DNA of 64,000 nt from CAWANP01 sp963783445 (GTDB taxonomy: Bacteria; Chloroflexota; Anaerolineae; JAAYZQ01), in the NCBI GenBank assembly GCA_963783445.1, contig CAWANP010000003.1, forward strand, positions 310,001 to 374,000. The letters run 5' to 3'. The position numbers and the translations under genes were made by a program. Positions 9,899 through 19,159 of this stretch are shown piece by piece (position 1 is the stretch's first letter; each line of letters opens with the position of its first letter). The notes under the pieces were generated by a model. The model had not been told where the DNA came from and made no database searches. It saw only the letters and a list, made by a program, of their open reading frames with translations.

Positions 9899-10948
9899 GT
9901 GGTTGATCTGACCATTGTCGTTGTAAGCTGGAATGTCTGTGACCTGCTCCGCCGCTGTTTGGGTTCGATGTTCGAAGGTCGAGGTATCGACGGAAGATGA
10001 CGACCCTTTCGGACTCGAGCCCGAAAGGGCTGAGACCTCGAACCCTCTGGGTTGAGCCTCAGGGCGAAGCCTCGAACCTCGAACTTCGAACCAAAGTCAT
10101 CGTCGTGGACAATGCCAGCACGCGATGGCAGTGCGGAGATGGTCCGCGCCGAGTTCCCCGGCGTCCACCTCATCGCCAACGAGAGCAACCGCGGCTTTAC
10201 CGCCGCCAACAACCAGGGCCTGGCCCAAGCCAGGGCCGCTACCTCCTGCTGCTAAACCCAGATACCGAGGTGGTGGGCGATGCCCTGGCGACGATGGTCG
10301 GCTACATGGACGGCCAACCGGCGGTCGGCGCCCTGGGGCCCCAGCTCCGCTACCCGGATGGCAGCCTGCAGTCGTCGCGCCGGCGCTTTCCCACCTTTGC
10401 CACAGCCCTGGTCGAGAGCACCATCGTGCAGGAGTGGTGGGCCGACAACCGCATCCTGCGCCGTTACTATATGGCTGATACACCCGACGATCTTATCCAG
10501 CCGGTGGACTGGGTCGTGGGCGCCTGTCTCCTCGTCCGCCGCCAGGTCTACGACAGATCGGCGGCCTGGACGAGGGCTTTTTTATGTATTCCGAGGAACT
10601 GGATTGGTGCCGGCGGATCAAGGATGCTGGCTGGGAAGTCGTCTATCTGCCCACCGCCACCGTCATCCACCACGAGGGCAAGAGCAGCGAACAGGTGGTC
10701 GCCGCCCGGCACATCTATTTTCAGAGCAGCAAGGTGCGCTATTTCCGCAAGCACCACGGCGCCTTCCAGGCCGAGTTGTTGCGCTGGTTCCTGCTGGCGA
10801 CCTACGTCTACCAGCTGGGCCGGGAGGGGCTCAAGTGGCTGGTGGGGCACAAGCGCCCCCTGCGTGCGGAGCGCGTAGGGCCTACCGCCAGGTACTGCGT
10901 TCGGGTCTCCGGACGCCTGCGACCCCAGCTGGGTTGCGGCAGCCATGA
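9899..10948 (+). CDS. Family 2 glycosyltransferase with an inserted palindromic repeat (frameshifts)
   Basis: A GT-A glycosyltransferase of about 350 residues related to rhamnosyltransferase-type enzymes. It shows the first strand TIVVVSWN, the VIVVDNAS block, NRGFTAANNQG, the metal-binding LLNPDTEV (DxD-like), and EELDWCRRIKDAGW with the catalytic-type Asp. A C-terminal amphipathic segment may bind the membrane. Start is GTG 9899. Between the first strand and VIVVDNAS there is an extra stretch (about 9966-10092) made of a self-complementary DNA repeat. Further single-base shifts lie near 10125, 10235 and 10560. The stop overlaps the next ATG (ATGA, 10945-10948). With gmd and rmd upstream, it probably adds a deoxyhexose to a cell-surface glycan. 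Confidence 0.8.
9966..10092. repeat. Self-complementary repeat inserted inside a glycosyltransferase gene
   Basis: The stretch is built from TTCGA-type words in both orientations (TTCGAAGGTCGAGG on the left, CCTCGAACCTCGAAC on the right) around a hairpin whose arms CCCTTTCGG (10004-10012) and CCGAAAGGG (10021-10029) match perfectly. It sits in the linker between two conserved blocks of the glycosyltransferase, where family members normally have only a few residues. Confidence 0.65.
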
Positions 10949-12126
10949 AGATCCTGTTTGTCACCGGCGAGTTCCCACCCATGCAGGGTGGCGTGGGCGA
11001 CTATACCCGTGAGCTGGGCCTGGCCCTCCACGATCTGGGCTGCCAGGTACAGGTCGTCACCTCGCGTCAGGCCGGCCCGGTGCCAGGCTTGACGGTCCAT
11101 CCCCTCGTCGAACGCTGGAACTGGGGCTGTTGGGGAGCAATCCTCGATCTCGTCCGCCAGCACCGGCCCGACGTGGTTCACATCCAGTACCAGGCCGCGG
11201 CCTATGCCATGCACCCGGCCATCAATCTCCTGCCCCGGCGCCTGGGCTGGCTCGGCGACGAACGCCCCCGGACCGTCGTCACCTTTCACGACCTCAAGGT
11301 GCCCTATCTCTTTCCCAAGGCCGGACCCGCTGCGCCGCTGGGTGGTGGATGAGCTGGCCCGCCAGCAGCGATGCGGCCATCACCACCAACCGCGAGGATT
11401 TTGAGGCGCTGCAACAGCGCATGGGCGGAATTGACAGGCGCCCAGCCCTGATCCCCATCGGCTCCAATATCGACCCCAGGCTGCCCGACGGCTATGACCG
11501 CGATGCCTGGCGCGCGCGCTGGGGTGCGGGCCCCGACGACCTGTTGCTCTGCTTCTTTGGCTTTGTCAACGACCGCAAGGGCGTGGATACCCTCCTCCAC
11601 GCCCTGGACCTCCTGGCTTCTGATGCGCAACACGCGGTCAACCCATCACTGCTGTTTATCGGCGGCCAGACCGGCGCCAGCGACCCGACCAACGTCGCCT
11701 ACCTGGCTCAGATCGAGGCGCTGATCGCCGAACTGGATCTGGAGGACCGCGTCCATTGGACCGGCTATGTCCCCGCCGAGGAGGTCTCGGCCAGCTTTGT
11801 GGCGGCCGACCTGTGCGTGCTGCCCTTCCGCGATGGCGTCTCGTTCCTGCACGGCACGTTCCACGCCGCCCTGGCCCACGGGGTGCCCATCGTCACCACC
11901 CGGCCCCGGCGTCCCCCTGCCCGAACTGGTGGACGGGGGCAACGTGCTCCTGGTGCCGCCTGAGCAACCGGTGGCCCTGGCGGAGGCCATCACCGAGCTG
12001 GCCGGCGAGCCAGGCCTCCGCCGTAGGCTGGGGGAAGGGGCCAGAATCCTCTCGGAGCAGTTCCGATGGGAAAAGATCGCGGCGGATACGTTGGAACTCT
12101 ATCGAGGGCTCGGTACTGCTGGCTAG
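10945..12126 (+). CDS. Family 4 glycosyltransferase (frameshifts)
   Basis: A GT-B retaining glycosyltransferase of about 393 residues. The N-terminal domain opens with MKILFVTGEFPPMQGGVGDY and has DVVHIQYQAAAY. The C-terminal domain has CFFGFVNDRKGVDTLL, HWTGYVPAEEV and the donor-site region ending in LPELVDGGN. In this protein the usual E-x7-E of the family is replaced by a serine-rich stretch (SFLHGTFHAALAHG). Single-base shifts occur near 11335 and 11905. It overlaps the upstream family 2 gene by 4 bases and closes the block of sugar genes, so a role in the same surface glycan is likely. Confidence 0.82.
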
Positions 12127-12185
12127 CCCGTGCCGTACTCAAGTCAGTATGGGCCTATTGTTGGTCTATTCTTCATTTCACGCGT

Positions 12186-12214
12186 TTGTCCTTTACCTTA
12201 GGGTAAGGTAGAAT
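12186..12214 (+). promoter_or_regulatory. Sigma-A promoter for the GT-C membrane protein gene
   Basis: TTGTCC (12186-12191) and TAGAAT (12209-12214) are 17 bases apart, 24 bases before the ATG at 12238. The spacer holds a small inverted repeat, TTACCTTA followed by GGGTAAGGTA, which could serve as an operator. Confidence 0.6.
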
Positions 12215-12237
12215 AGTGTTGGAAGGTAAAAGGTACC

Positions 12238-13736
12238 ATGCCTCAACGCTCATCGAACCGGTCCGCCAGTTGGCTCCTGCCGGCCATCATCCTGCTCTAC
12301 CTCATCCTGGGGACGCTCTACGCCCTGTACACGCCCGCCTGGCAGGCGCCCGACGAACCGGCCCACTACAACTATGTCCGGTACCTGGCTGAACAGCACC
12401 GCTTCCCGGTTCTCAAGCCCGGCGACTATCCCGCCGCCTACCTGGAGGAGATCAAGGCCGCCCGCTTTCCACCCGAGATGAGCATCGCGCCCATCCGCTA
12501 CGAGTTTCACCAGCCGCCCCTCTACTATCTGCTGGCCGTGCCCTTCTACGGGCTCTCTGACGGGGCGCTGCTGCCCCTGCGGCTCCTCTCGGTGGCCTTG
12601 GGCGCCTTGCTGCTTCTGGTCGTCCATTGGACCGTGCAGGCCTTGGCCCCGGACCGCCCCTTTCTGGCCCTGGGCGCCACGGCCTTTGTTGCCTTTCTGC
12701 CCATGCACCTGGCCATGACCGCCGCTGCCAACAATGACATGCTGGCCGAACTGCTACTGGCCCTTATCCTCCTTCTGACCATCCGCTATCTGAAAGATGC
12801 TGCCGCGTCCAGCGGGGGAGGGGCAGGGCAGGCCCGACTGCTCGTGCTGCTGGGCATCACCACCGGTCTGGGCCTCGTCACCAAGTCTTCCGTCTATGTC
12901 GCCCTGCCCCTGGTACTGTTGGCTATCGCCGCCCGGCACCTGTGGCTGGATCACGAGCCGCCGCCCTTGACCAGCACCGTCAAGGCCGCGGCCCTCTACC
13001 TGCTGCCGGCCCTGGGACTGGCGCTGCCCTGGTGGCTGCGCAACATCGCTCTGTACGGCGGACTGGATTTTCTGGGGCTGGTTCGCCACGACCAGGTCGT
13101 CGCCGGCCAGCTCCGTACCGCCGAGTTCATCGCCCAGCACGGGCCTGCCAAACTGGTCCAGGACTTCCTTTCGACCTCGTTCCGCAGCTTCTGGGGACAG
13201 TTTGGCTGGATGGGCGTGCTCCTGGATGAGCGCCTCTACCAGGCACTGGCCATTCTCTCGGCCCTGGCACTGATCGGCTTTCTGCTGTGGTCGGTGCGCG
13301 CCTGGCGGCGACAGGGCAGGATTTCGCCGCGTGGCAGTGGGCGGCCGGCGGCCTGCTGGCCCTGTCCGGGCTGTTCACCCTGGCAGCCTACTCTGGTACA
13401 ATAGCAGCTTTGTCCAGCACCAGGGCCGCTATCTCTTTTCGGCGCTGGTTCCCATCGGCCTGGCCGTGGCCCTGGGCTGGCGCGAGGCACTGCGCCGCGA
13501 GCGAGCCCTACTGCTGGCGGCTCTCCTGGCCGCCAGCGCCATCGTCCTGCGGCTGGTAGGGTGGCTTGGCAATTGGCCCGCGCTGATGCTGGTCGCGGCC
13601 GGCAGTCGTGTTTGGCCTCCGCCGTTTTCTGCCCGGCTCCTGGGACCCTGCGGTTCACGCAGCGCCCTATATCTTACTCATCCTGCTCGACCTGGTCAGT
13701 CTGTTTTTCTTTGTCGTCCCTCAACTGCAGGCGTGA
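12238..13736 (+). CDS. GT-C type membrane glycosyltransferase-like protein (frameshifts)
   Basis: About 499 residues with roughly ten hydrophobic helices. It has the first-loop signature of GT-C enzymes, PDEPAHYNYV (acidic pair in the first outer loop), and a later HQPPLYYLL. Such proteins move sugars from polyprenyl-phosphate carriers outside the membrane. Two or three single-base shifts between 13310 and 13610 break the last third, but the hydrophobic C-terminus ending in FFFVVPQLQA is recovered in a third frame. The stop overlaps the start of the next gene by one base (TGATG). It has its own promoter. Confidence 0.75.
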
Positions 13737-14555
13737 TGACGATGGACCTGCATGTCCATTCCACCTGCTCGGCCGATGGCAGATCGAGCATCGCCGATCA
13801 CGTGCGTCAGGCAGCCGCCCACGGCCTTGTGGAGGTGGGCTTCTGCGAGCATGTTGACTTTGACCCGCGGGACAGGGACTATGGCTACCTCGACTTGGCC
13901 CGCTACGACCAGGAGCTTGTGGATAGCCCGGGTCCAAGAGCCTGGCATTCAGCTGCGACAGGGCGTAGAGATTACCTACCAGGCCGCCCGGGAAGACGAG
14001 ATCCGCGCTTGGGTGGACGCGCATCCCTGGGACTATGTTGTTGTCTCGGTCCATCTGGTGGACTATGCGGATGGCTGGGCCATGATCTCCGAGCCGAAGA
14101 CGAGCCGAGCCTATTTCGCCAGCCACAGCCAGCGCCAGGCCTACGTGCCCTATTTTGAGGAACTGCTATCGCAGGCGGTTCGCAGTGGCCTGGGCGACGT
14201 ACTGGGCCATCTCGACCTGGTCAAACGGTATGGCACGGCGCACTATGGTCCCTTTGAACCTATCGCCTTTGAGGACGAGATCCGTGCTGTACTCCAGGCT
14301 GCTGTATATGAGGGCGTGGCCTGGAGATGAATACCTCTGGGCTGCGACAGTCCCCGGGCGAACCCTATCCTGGCTTGACCGATATTGCGCTGGTATCGCG
14401 AGATGGGCGGGGAGATCCTGACCGTGGGCTCTGACGCGCACCACGTCGACGACTTGGGGGCGGGCATCCCCGAAGCGCTGGACCTGGCACGGGCGGCTGG
14501 CTTCCGGGCTGTGGCTACCTACGAGGCGCGCCAGGTGCGGTGGATCGATCTGTGA
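13736..14555 (+). CDS. PHP-domain phosphoesterase, histidinol-phosphatase-like (frameshifts)
   Basis: A polymerase-and-histidinol-phosphatase fold metal enzyme of about 272 residues. Metal ligands are visible in DLHVHSTCSADG, in GFCEHVDFDP, and in the C-terminal GSDAHHVDDLG, all typical of HisJ-like phosphatases. The frame shifts near 13935, 14325 and 14385. It overlaps the upstream membrane-protein stop by one base, so it is translated from the same message. Histidine biosynthesis is possible, but there are no other his genes nearby, so the substrate is uncertain. Confidence 0.8.
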
Positions 14556-14662
14556 TGGAGAGAGTATCGGAAAACGGGGTTTGGACATTGGGGATCGGTA
14601 TGTTTTTACTAACGTGAGTTTGTGTCTCGCGTATCACGCATCACTGAGAAGGAGGTGTGACG

Positions 14663-15823
14663 ATGTTGTACTCACGGGAACATCTCGAGCAACTGGAGGA
14701 ACGAGATCCTGGCGCCCTATGCCTTGCGCAGCCAGGACTCACGGGGTCGGGTCTATCCCGACCACGAGCCGGCCTACCGCACCGCCTTCCAGCGCGACCG
14801 GGACCGGATCATCCACACCACGGCCTTTCGCCGGCTAGAATACAAGACCCAGGTCTTTGTCATCTCGGAAGGCGACTACTACCGCACGCGCTTGACCCAC
14901 ACTCTGGAGGTGGCCCAGATTGGCCGGACGCTGGCCCGGGCACTGGGGGTCAACGAGGACCTGACGGAGGCCATCTGTCTGGGGCACGACCTGGGCCATC
15001 CAGCCTTTGGGCACTCGGGCGAGCAGACGCTGAACGAGCTGATGGCCGGTCACGGCGGCTTTGACCACAACCGGCAGACGCTGCGCATCGTCGAAAAGTT
15101 GGAGCAGCGCTTCCCGGGCTGGCCGGGTCTGAACCTGACCTGGGAGGTCCGCGAGGGCCTGGTCAAACACGAGACCGAGTATGACGTGAGTGATGCCAGC
15201 GGGTACGAGCCGGACCTGGCCTGTTCCTTGGAGGGGCAGATTGCCAACGTGGCCGACGAGCTGGCCTACGGCGCCCATGACCTGGACGATGGGCTGCGAG
15301 CAGGTCTGATCACGCCCCTGGATCTGCAGGAGGTGACCCTCTGGAACGAACTGGTGGCCGAGATGGGGCTGGATGCCTGCGCAGAACTGAGCAAAGTGGA
15401 CCGCCACAGGCTCATCCGCGCTCTCATCGGCTGGGGCGTGACCGATGCGGTACAGACCACTGCCCTGCGCCTTCAGGAAGAGGGGATCGATTCGGTGGCC
15501 AAGGTTCGAGCGCGGGGCTCGCAGATCATTGGCCTGTCGGCGAGTGTAGCGGCCCGCCAGCGCGAACTCAAGTCCTTCCTGTACCAGCGCCTCTACCGCC
15601 ACTGGCGGGTGATGCGCATGCAGGCCAAAGCCCAGCGGGTACTGGAAGCCATCTTTGAGGCCTATACACAGGAACCGGCCCAGTTGCCCGACACCATCCA
15701 AGCCGCATCAGCGCCACGGAAGAGCCGATGGAGCGGATCGTGTGCGACTATATCGCCGGCATGACCGATCGTTTCGCGCTGGACGAGTACGCCCGTCTCT
15801 TTGATCCGGCAGTACGCGTGTGA
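14663..15823 (+). CDS. dgt: dGTP triphosphohydrolase-like HD-domain protein (frameshifts)
   Basis: An HD-superfamily hydrolase of about 386 residues that removes triphosphate from dNTPs. Start ATG 14663 has an excellent ribosome-binding site (AAGGAGGTG, 14649-14657). The N-terminal SRGRVYP and RDRDRIIHTTAFRRL are typical, and the metal site is in HTLEVAQIG followed by GHDLGHPAFGHSG. The frame changes near 14710 and near 15705; the C-terminal tail, ending in ARLFDPAVRV at 15823, is recovered after the second shift. Usual length for the family is 330-500. It is separated from the upstream PHP gene by about 107 bases containing degenerate GGGGATTGG-like words. Confidence 0.88.
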
Positions 15824-15875
15824 AGGGCTGGCGGCATCTGGAACTTAACAGCGCGTCCAGCGTAGAGATGGTTGG

Positions 15876-15904
15876 TTGCCAGAAATAGCGATTTCTGGTA
15901 TAAT
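15876..15904 (+). promoter_or_regulatory. Sigma-A promoter with an operator-like palindrome in its spacer
   Basis: TTGCCA (15876-15881) and TATAAT (15899-15904) are separated by 17 bases. The spacer is filled by a perfect inverted repeat, CCAGAAAT-AGCG-ATTTCTGG (15879-15898), which would place a bound repressor between the two promoter boxes. It drives the first DUF4013 gene. Confidence 0.72.
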
Positions 15905-15934
15905 TCGGAGGGTGAACCACACAAGGAGGAAGAG

Positions 15935-16633
15935 ATGGACATTGGTAAATCCTTTGGGTACGTGTTTGACGACGATCAGTGGATCACCAAACTCCTGATC
16001 GCGGCGGCCATTCTGGCACTGGGATTGCTCTTCTCCTGGATGCTCCTCATTCCGCTCATCTTGGCCGGGCTCTTGTTGGGCGGCTATGGCATCGAGATTA
16101 CCCGGCGCGTGATCAACAGTGCCAGTCCTGTGTTACCTGAATGGGACAACTGGGGCGAGCTGCTCATCGATGGCGTGAAGGCCTGGGTCATAGGCGTGAT
16201 CTATGCGTTGCCCATCATCATCATTGGCCTTTGCCTGAGCTTGCCCATTGGCATCGCCGCCGAGGATGCCGAGGCGGTGAGTTCTGGTCTTGGCGCGTTC
16301 ATGAGCTGCTTAAATTTCCTGTGGGGCATCGTCATGGGCCTACTGCTGCCGGCAGCCATTGCCCTCTTTGTGGCGAGAGGTGAAGTCAGCGCCGCCTTCC
16401 GCTTTGGAGATGTGATCAATCTGGTCCGGGAAAACTTTGGGACCTATTTGATCGTGCTGGTAATCGGCTGGGTCGCTAGCTTGATTGCAGGACTGGGTCT
16501 GCTGGCCTGCGGTGTGGGCTTCCTGGTGACCGCCCCGTACGCGGGCTGGATCACGGCCCATCTGCGCGGCCAGGCATTTCTGACGGCGATGGGTCAGGGG
16601 CAGCAAGCAATCCCTGAAGGAGAGACTGTCTAA
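15935..16633 (+). CDS. DUF4013-like membrane protein, copy 1
   Basis: 232 residues with about six hydrophobic helices and a conserved N-terminal FxxDDxWxxK-type segment (FGYVFDDDQWITKL) seen in DUF4013 proteins. Function of the family is unknown. The ATG at 15935 follows AAGGAGGA by 4 bases, and the promoter is at 15876-15904. The next gene encodes a clear paralogue with the same opening and the same order of helices, so the pair arose by tandem duplication. No frameshift is seen, unlike the genes before it. Confidence 0.82.
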   Translation: MDIGKSFGYVFDDDQWITKLLIAAAILALGLLFSWMLLIPLILAGLLLGGYGIEITRRVINSASPVLPEWDNWGELLIDGVKAWVIGVIYALPIIIIGLCLSLPIGIAAEDAEAVSSGLGAFMSCLNFLWGIVMGLLLPAAIALFVARGEVSAAFRFGDVINLVRENFGTYLIVLVIGWVASLIAGLGLLACGVGFLVTAPYAGWITAHLRGQAFLTAMGQGQQAIPEGETV

Positions 16634-16729
16634 ATAGTTCGTTTGGGTTGGTTCGGTGCAAGCAATAGAGGTGTCGAACTACCTTGTTGTACAATCCATG
16701 CTGTAGTCAAAAAACTCAAGGAGGAAACA

Positions 16730-17491
16730 GTGGACATTGGAAAGTCGTTTACGTTTGTATTCGAGGATGATCAATGGATCGTCAAGATCCTGATCGCCGC
16801 AGCCATCCTGTTGCTTGGCGTTCTGTTTTCGTGGATGCTGCTCATTCCCTTGATCCTGGCCGTAGCCCTGTTGGGCGGTTATTCGGTCGAGATCATCCGC
16901 CAGGTTCTGCGGGGCGAACTGGACAGCCTGCCCGAGTGGGACAATTGGGGTGACCTGCTCATCGATGGGCTGAAGGTCATTGTCATTGGCATCGTCTATG
17001 CGCTGCCTCTCATCATCCTGTCCGTGTGTCTGGGTGTGCCCATCGGCGCGCTCAACGAGAATGCAGTGGGGGCGAGTTCATTCCTCAGCTTTTGCCTGAG
17101 CTGTTTCACCCTGCTGTATGCCATCGCCATCTCCCTCGTCTACCCGGCAGCCGTTGCCTTTTTCGCCGCTGAGGACGAAATGAGCGCCGCTTTCCGTTTC
17201 GGCGAAGTCTTTGGCTTTGTCCGCGACAACTTTGCGACCTACCTGGTGACCTTCCTGATGAGCTGGGTCGCTTCGTTCATCGGCAACCTCGGCAGCCTCG
17301 TGTGTGGCATTGGCTGGCTGGTAACCATGCCCTACGCGGTGATGGTCATAGGCCACCTGTACGGCCAGGCCTACGTGGAAGCCAAGGGCCAGTTGATGGC
17401 TATCGCACCGGTGGTTGAGGAAGATACGGTCGTCTTTGAGCCCGATGAGGATGAGGCTCTGGAGGCGGACGAAGAGGAAGTCACAGACTAG
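16730..17491 (+). CDS. DUF4013-like membrane protein, copy 2
   Basis: 253 residues, a tandem paralogue of the preceding protein: it opens with MDIGKSFTFVFEDDQW and shares DNWGDLLIDGLK with DNWGELLIDGVK of copy 1. It differs by a longer acidic C-terminal tail (about 225-253, rich in Glu and Asp). The start is GTG 16730, placed by homology to copy 1 and by the CAAGGAGGA site upstream. There is no convincing promoter in the 96-base gap; a TACAAT at 16690-16695 lacks a -35 partner. It may be read from the copy 1 promoter. Confidence 0.8.
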   Translation: MDIGKSFTFVFEDDQWIVKILIAAAILLLGVLFSWMLLIPLILAVALLGGYSVEIIRQVLRGELDSLPEWDNWGDLLIDGLKVIVIGIVYALPLIILSVCLGVPIGALNENAVGASSFLSFCLSCFTLLYAIAISLVYPAAVAFFAAEDEMSAAFRFGEVFGFVRDNFATYLVTFLMSWVASFIGNLGSLVCGIGWLVTMPYAVMVIGHLYGQAYVEAKGQLMAIAPVVEEDTVVFEPDEDEALEADEEEVTD

Positions 17492-17510
17492 GCTGACTCG
17501 CGTATTTATG

Positions 17511-17547
17511 GGCGCTACGACGATCCAGAAGGGACCGTCGTAGCGCC
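17511..17547. terminator. Hairpin after the DUF4013 pair
   Basis: A perfect 12-base stem, GGCGCTACGACG (17511-17522) with CGTCGTAGCGCC (17536-17547), and a 13-base loop, lies 20 bases after the second DUF4013 stop. There is no T-run, so termination is only suggested. Confidence 0.5.
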
Positions 17548-17576
17548 TACTTGAACTCGTGCAACGGAGAGTGAAA

Positions 17577-18074
17577 ATGTTCTGTCCCAAATGCGGTGCG
17601 CCCAACGAGGACGATGCTGATTTCTGTGGCAATTGCGGCGCAGCGATGAACGCGGAAGATGTTTCTGTCGAGATGCCCCAGGAGAGCGACACGGTAGATG
17701 AAGCCGTAGATGAGCCTCTTGAGGAAAGTATTGCCGTAGAGGTTGCGGAGGTAGCGCCGGCTGAGCCGCCGACACCCCCGGCTGCAGCGTCGCCATCCAT
17801 ACCCACCAGCGGGCTGGCTGTAGCTGCTCTGGTGTCGGGTGTCGCAGGGCTGACGATACTGCCCATTGTGGGTGGTATTCTGGCCATCGTCCTGGGTTAC
17901 ATGGCCCGCAGGGATATCCGCGAGCGGCCAGACGAGGTCTCGGGCGACGGACTAGCCCTGGCCGGCGTTGTCATGGGCTGGATCGCGATTGGACTGATCG
18001 TGGTCGGGTGCCTGGTCTTTGGGGCCGTCGCGGCCTGTGGCATGTTTGCAGCCGTGGGTGCAGGCGGCTATTAG
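17577..18074 (+). CDS. Zinc-ribbon protein with DUF4190-like membrane domain
   Basis: 165 residues. The N-terminus is a zinc ribbon with two CxxC pairs (FCPKCGAPNEDDADFCGNCG), followed by an acidic and Pro/Ala-rich linker (about 27-80), then two hydrophobic helices (about 82-115 and 123-165) of the DUF4190 type. Such proteins are common and uncharacterised; the ribbon would face the cytoplasm. ATG 17577 is preferred to an upstream TTG/ATG because it begins the ribbon and has a GGAGA site. It follows the hairpin at 17511-17547, so it may be a separate unit. Confidence 0.8.
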   Translation: MFCPKCGAPNEDDADFCGNCGAAMNAEDVSVEMPQESDTVDEAVDEPLEESIAVEVAEVAPAEPPTPPAAASPSIPTSGLAVAALVSGVAGLTILPIVGGILAIVLGYMARRDIRERPDEVSGDGLALAGVVMGWIAIGLIVVGCLVFGAVAACGMFAAVGAGGY

Positions 18075-18206
18075 GGCAGCTGGTAGGCGGATCAGAGGCC
18101 TTCTGGGCGTGGTTCCCTGATCGAGTCATCTGAAGGCAAAGTTTAGCGGTAGCATGGATACGAGCATCATCATGGGTAAAAGCCGCGTTTGCGGAGAGGC
18201 AGAGAG

Positions 18207-18776
18207 ATGGAAGGGCTACTGAGCGTCTTTACCGCTTTCGGCCTGTCCACGTCGGCGGGTCTGAATGCCTACCTACCCCTGCTCGTGGTAGCTTTGCTGG
18301 CACGCTTCACCGATCTTATCACGCTCAAGCCCCCGTGGGATACCCTGGAGAGCTGGTGGGTGATCGGGGTCTTGGCGGTGCTGCTGCTCATCGAGATCTT
18401 GGTGGACAAGGTGCCGGCCGTGGATTCGGTCAACGACGGGATCCAGACCTTCGTCCGCCCGATAGCCGGCGCGGTGCTCTTTGCGGCCAGCGCCGGGGTC
18501 ATCACGGATGCCCACCCGGTCCTGGCTTTGGTCTGCGGGCTGCTGGTGGCGGGCGGCGTGCATGCCGTCAAGGCTACGGCGCGGCCGGTTGTGACCGCGA
18601 CCACGGCCGGGGTGGGCAACCCGGTGGTGAGCACGGCTGAGGATGTGCTTTCCCTCGTCCTGGCGGTCCTGGCCATCCTGTTACCCATCCTGGGTCTGCT
18701 GCTTTTACTGTTGCTGCTCTTCCTTTTCGTCCGCCGTAGATTCAGGCGGCGAGAGGAAATGCCAGCCTGGTGGTAG
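18207..18776 (+). CDS. DUF4126 family membrane protein
   Basis: 189 residues, nearly all hydrophobic, with about five helices, the typical opening TAFGLSTSAGLNAYLPLL and the VDKVPAVDSVNDGIQT segment of DUF4126. The C-terminus is a run of leucines followed by a basic RRRFRRRE tail that should lie in the cytoplasm. The family function is unknown. ATG 18207 has a purine-rich GGAGAGGC site upstream. A terminator-like hairpin follows at 18890. Confidence 0.82.
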   Translation: MEGLLSVFTAFGLSTSAGLNAYLPLLVVALLARFTDLITLKPPWDTLESWWVIGVLAVLLLIEILVDKVPAVDSVNDGIQTFVRPIAGAVLFAASAGVITDAHPVLALVCGLLVAGGVHAVKATARPVVTATTAGVGNPVVSTAEDVLSLVLAVLAILLPILGLLLLLLLLFLFVRRRFRRREEMPAWW

Positions 18777-18889
18777 AGCCCCAGCACTGAACCAGGCCGC
18801 ACCCTCGGAGCTGATGCGGCTGGATCGCAGTAACCTTCTGCTTGTGATGCTCCTCCGTAGAGTATGATTCTTTTAGACGGCAGTCTATG

Positions 18890-18925
18890 CCGGGCCTCAC
18901 TTTCACCAGTGACGGCCCGGTTTCT
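18890..18925 (+). terminator. Terminator-like hairpin after the DUF4126 gene
   Basis: CCGGGCC (18890-18896) pairs with GGCCCGG (18914-18920), with an inner TCACT/AGTGA pairing, followed by the T-rich TTTCTGTT. It fits an intrinsic terminator. Confidence 0.6.
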
Positions 18926-18933
18926 GTTCCTGG

Positions 18934-18962
18934 TTGCGTCGTAGCTGCAATGGTGTTATACT
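18934..18962 (+). promoter_or_regulatory. Sigma-A promoter upstream of the PIG-L gene
   Basis: TTGCGT (18934-18939) and TATACT (18957-18962) are 17 bases apart. The next start codon is almost 200 bases downstream, leaving an unusually long leader. Confidence 0.6.
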
Positions 18963-19159
18963 AGGATCCGGCAGAAAACTCGCCCGAGCCCCCGGGGCCA
19001 TCTCATACCAGAGACTGTACTGGTCCGCGCAGGGACCGGCGCCGCTGGCTGGGCGCTGTGTGAATGAGGGCAGAAAAATGCGCCACTTGCGGAACGGCAG
19101 ATGTACAGAGGCACACGAATGAGCAGGGATCTAGCGTATCCGCAATTGGAACCGGACAA

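Larger units (their letters stand above)
18777..19159. other. Gene-free stretch with a terminator and a promoter
   Basis: 383 bases with no convincing gene. It holds the hairpin at 18890-18920 and a promoter at 18934-18962. The nearly 200 bases from the expected transcription start to the ATG at 19160 form a long leader with a small hairpin (GGTCC/GGACC near 19023-19038). An in-frame ATG at 19076 could in principle give a 28-residue extension, but the extension has no family support. Confidence 0.5.

Noticed and set aside
16667..16695. A possible promoter before the second DUF4013 gene (TACAAT)
   Set aside because: No acceptable -35 box lies at 16-18 bases; the gene may be read from the first copy's promoter.
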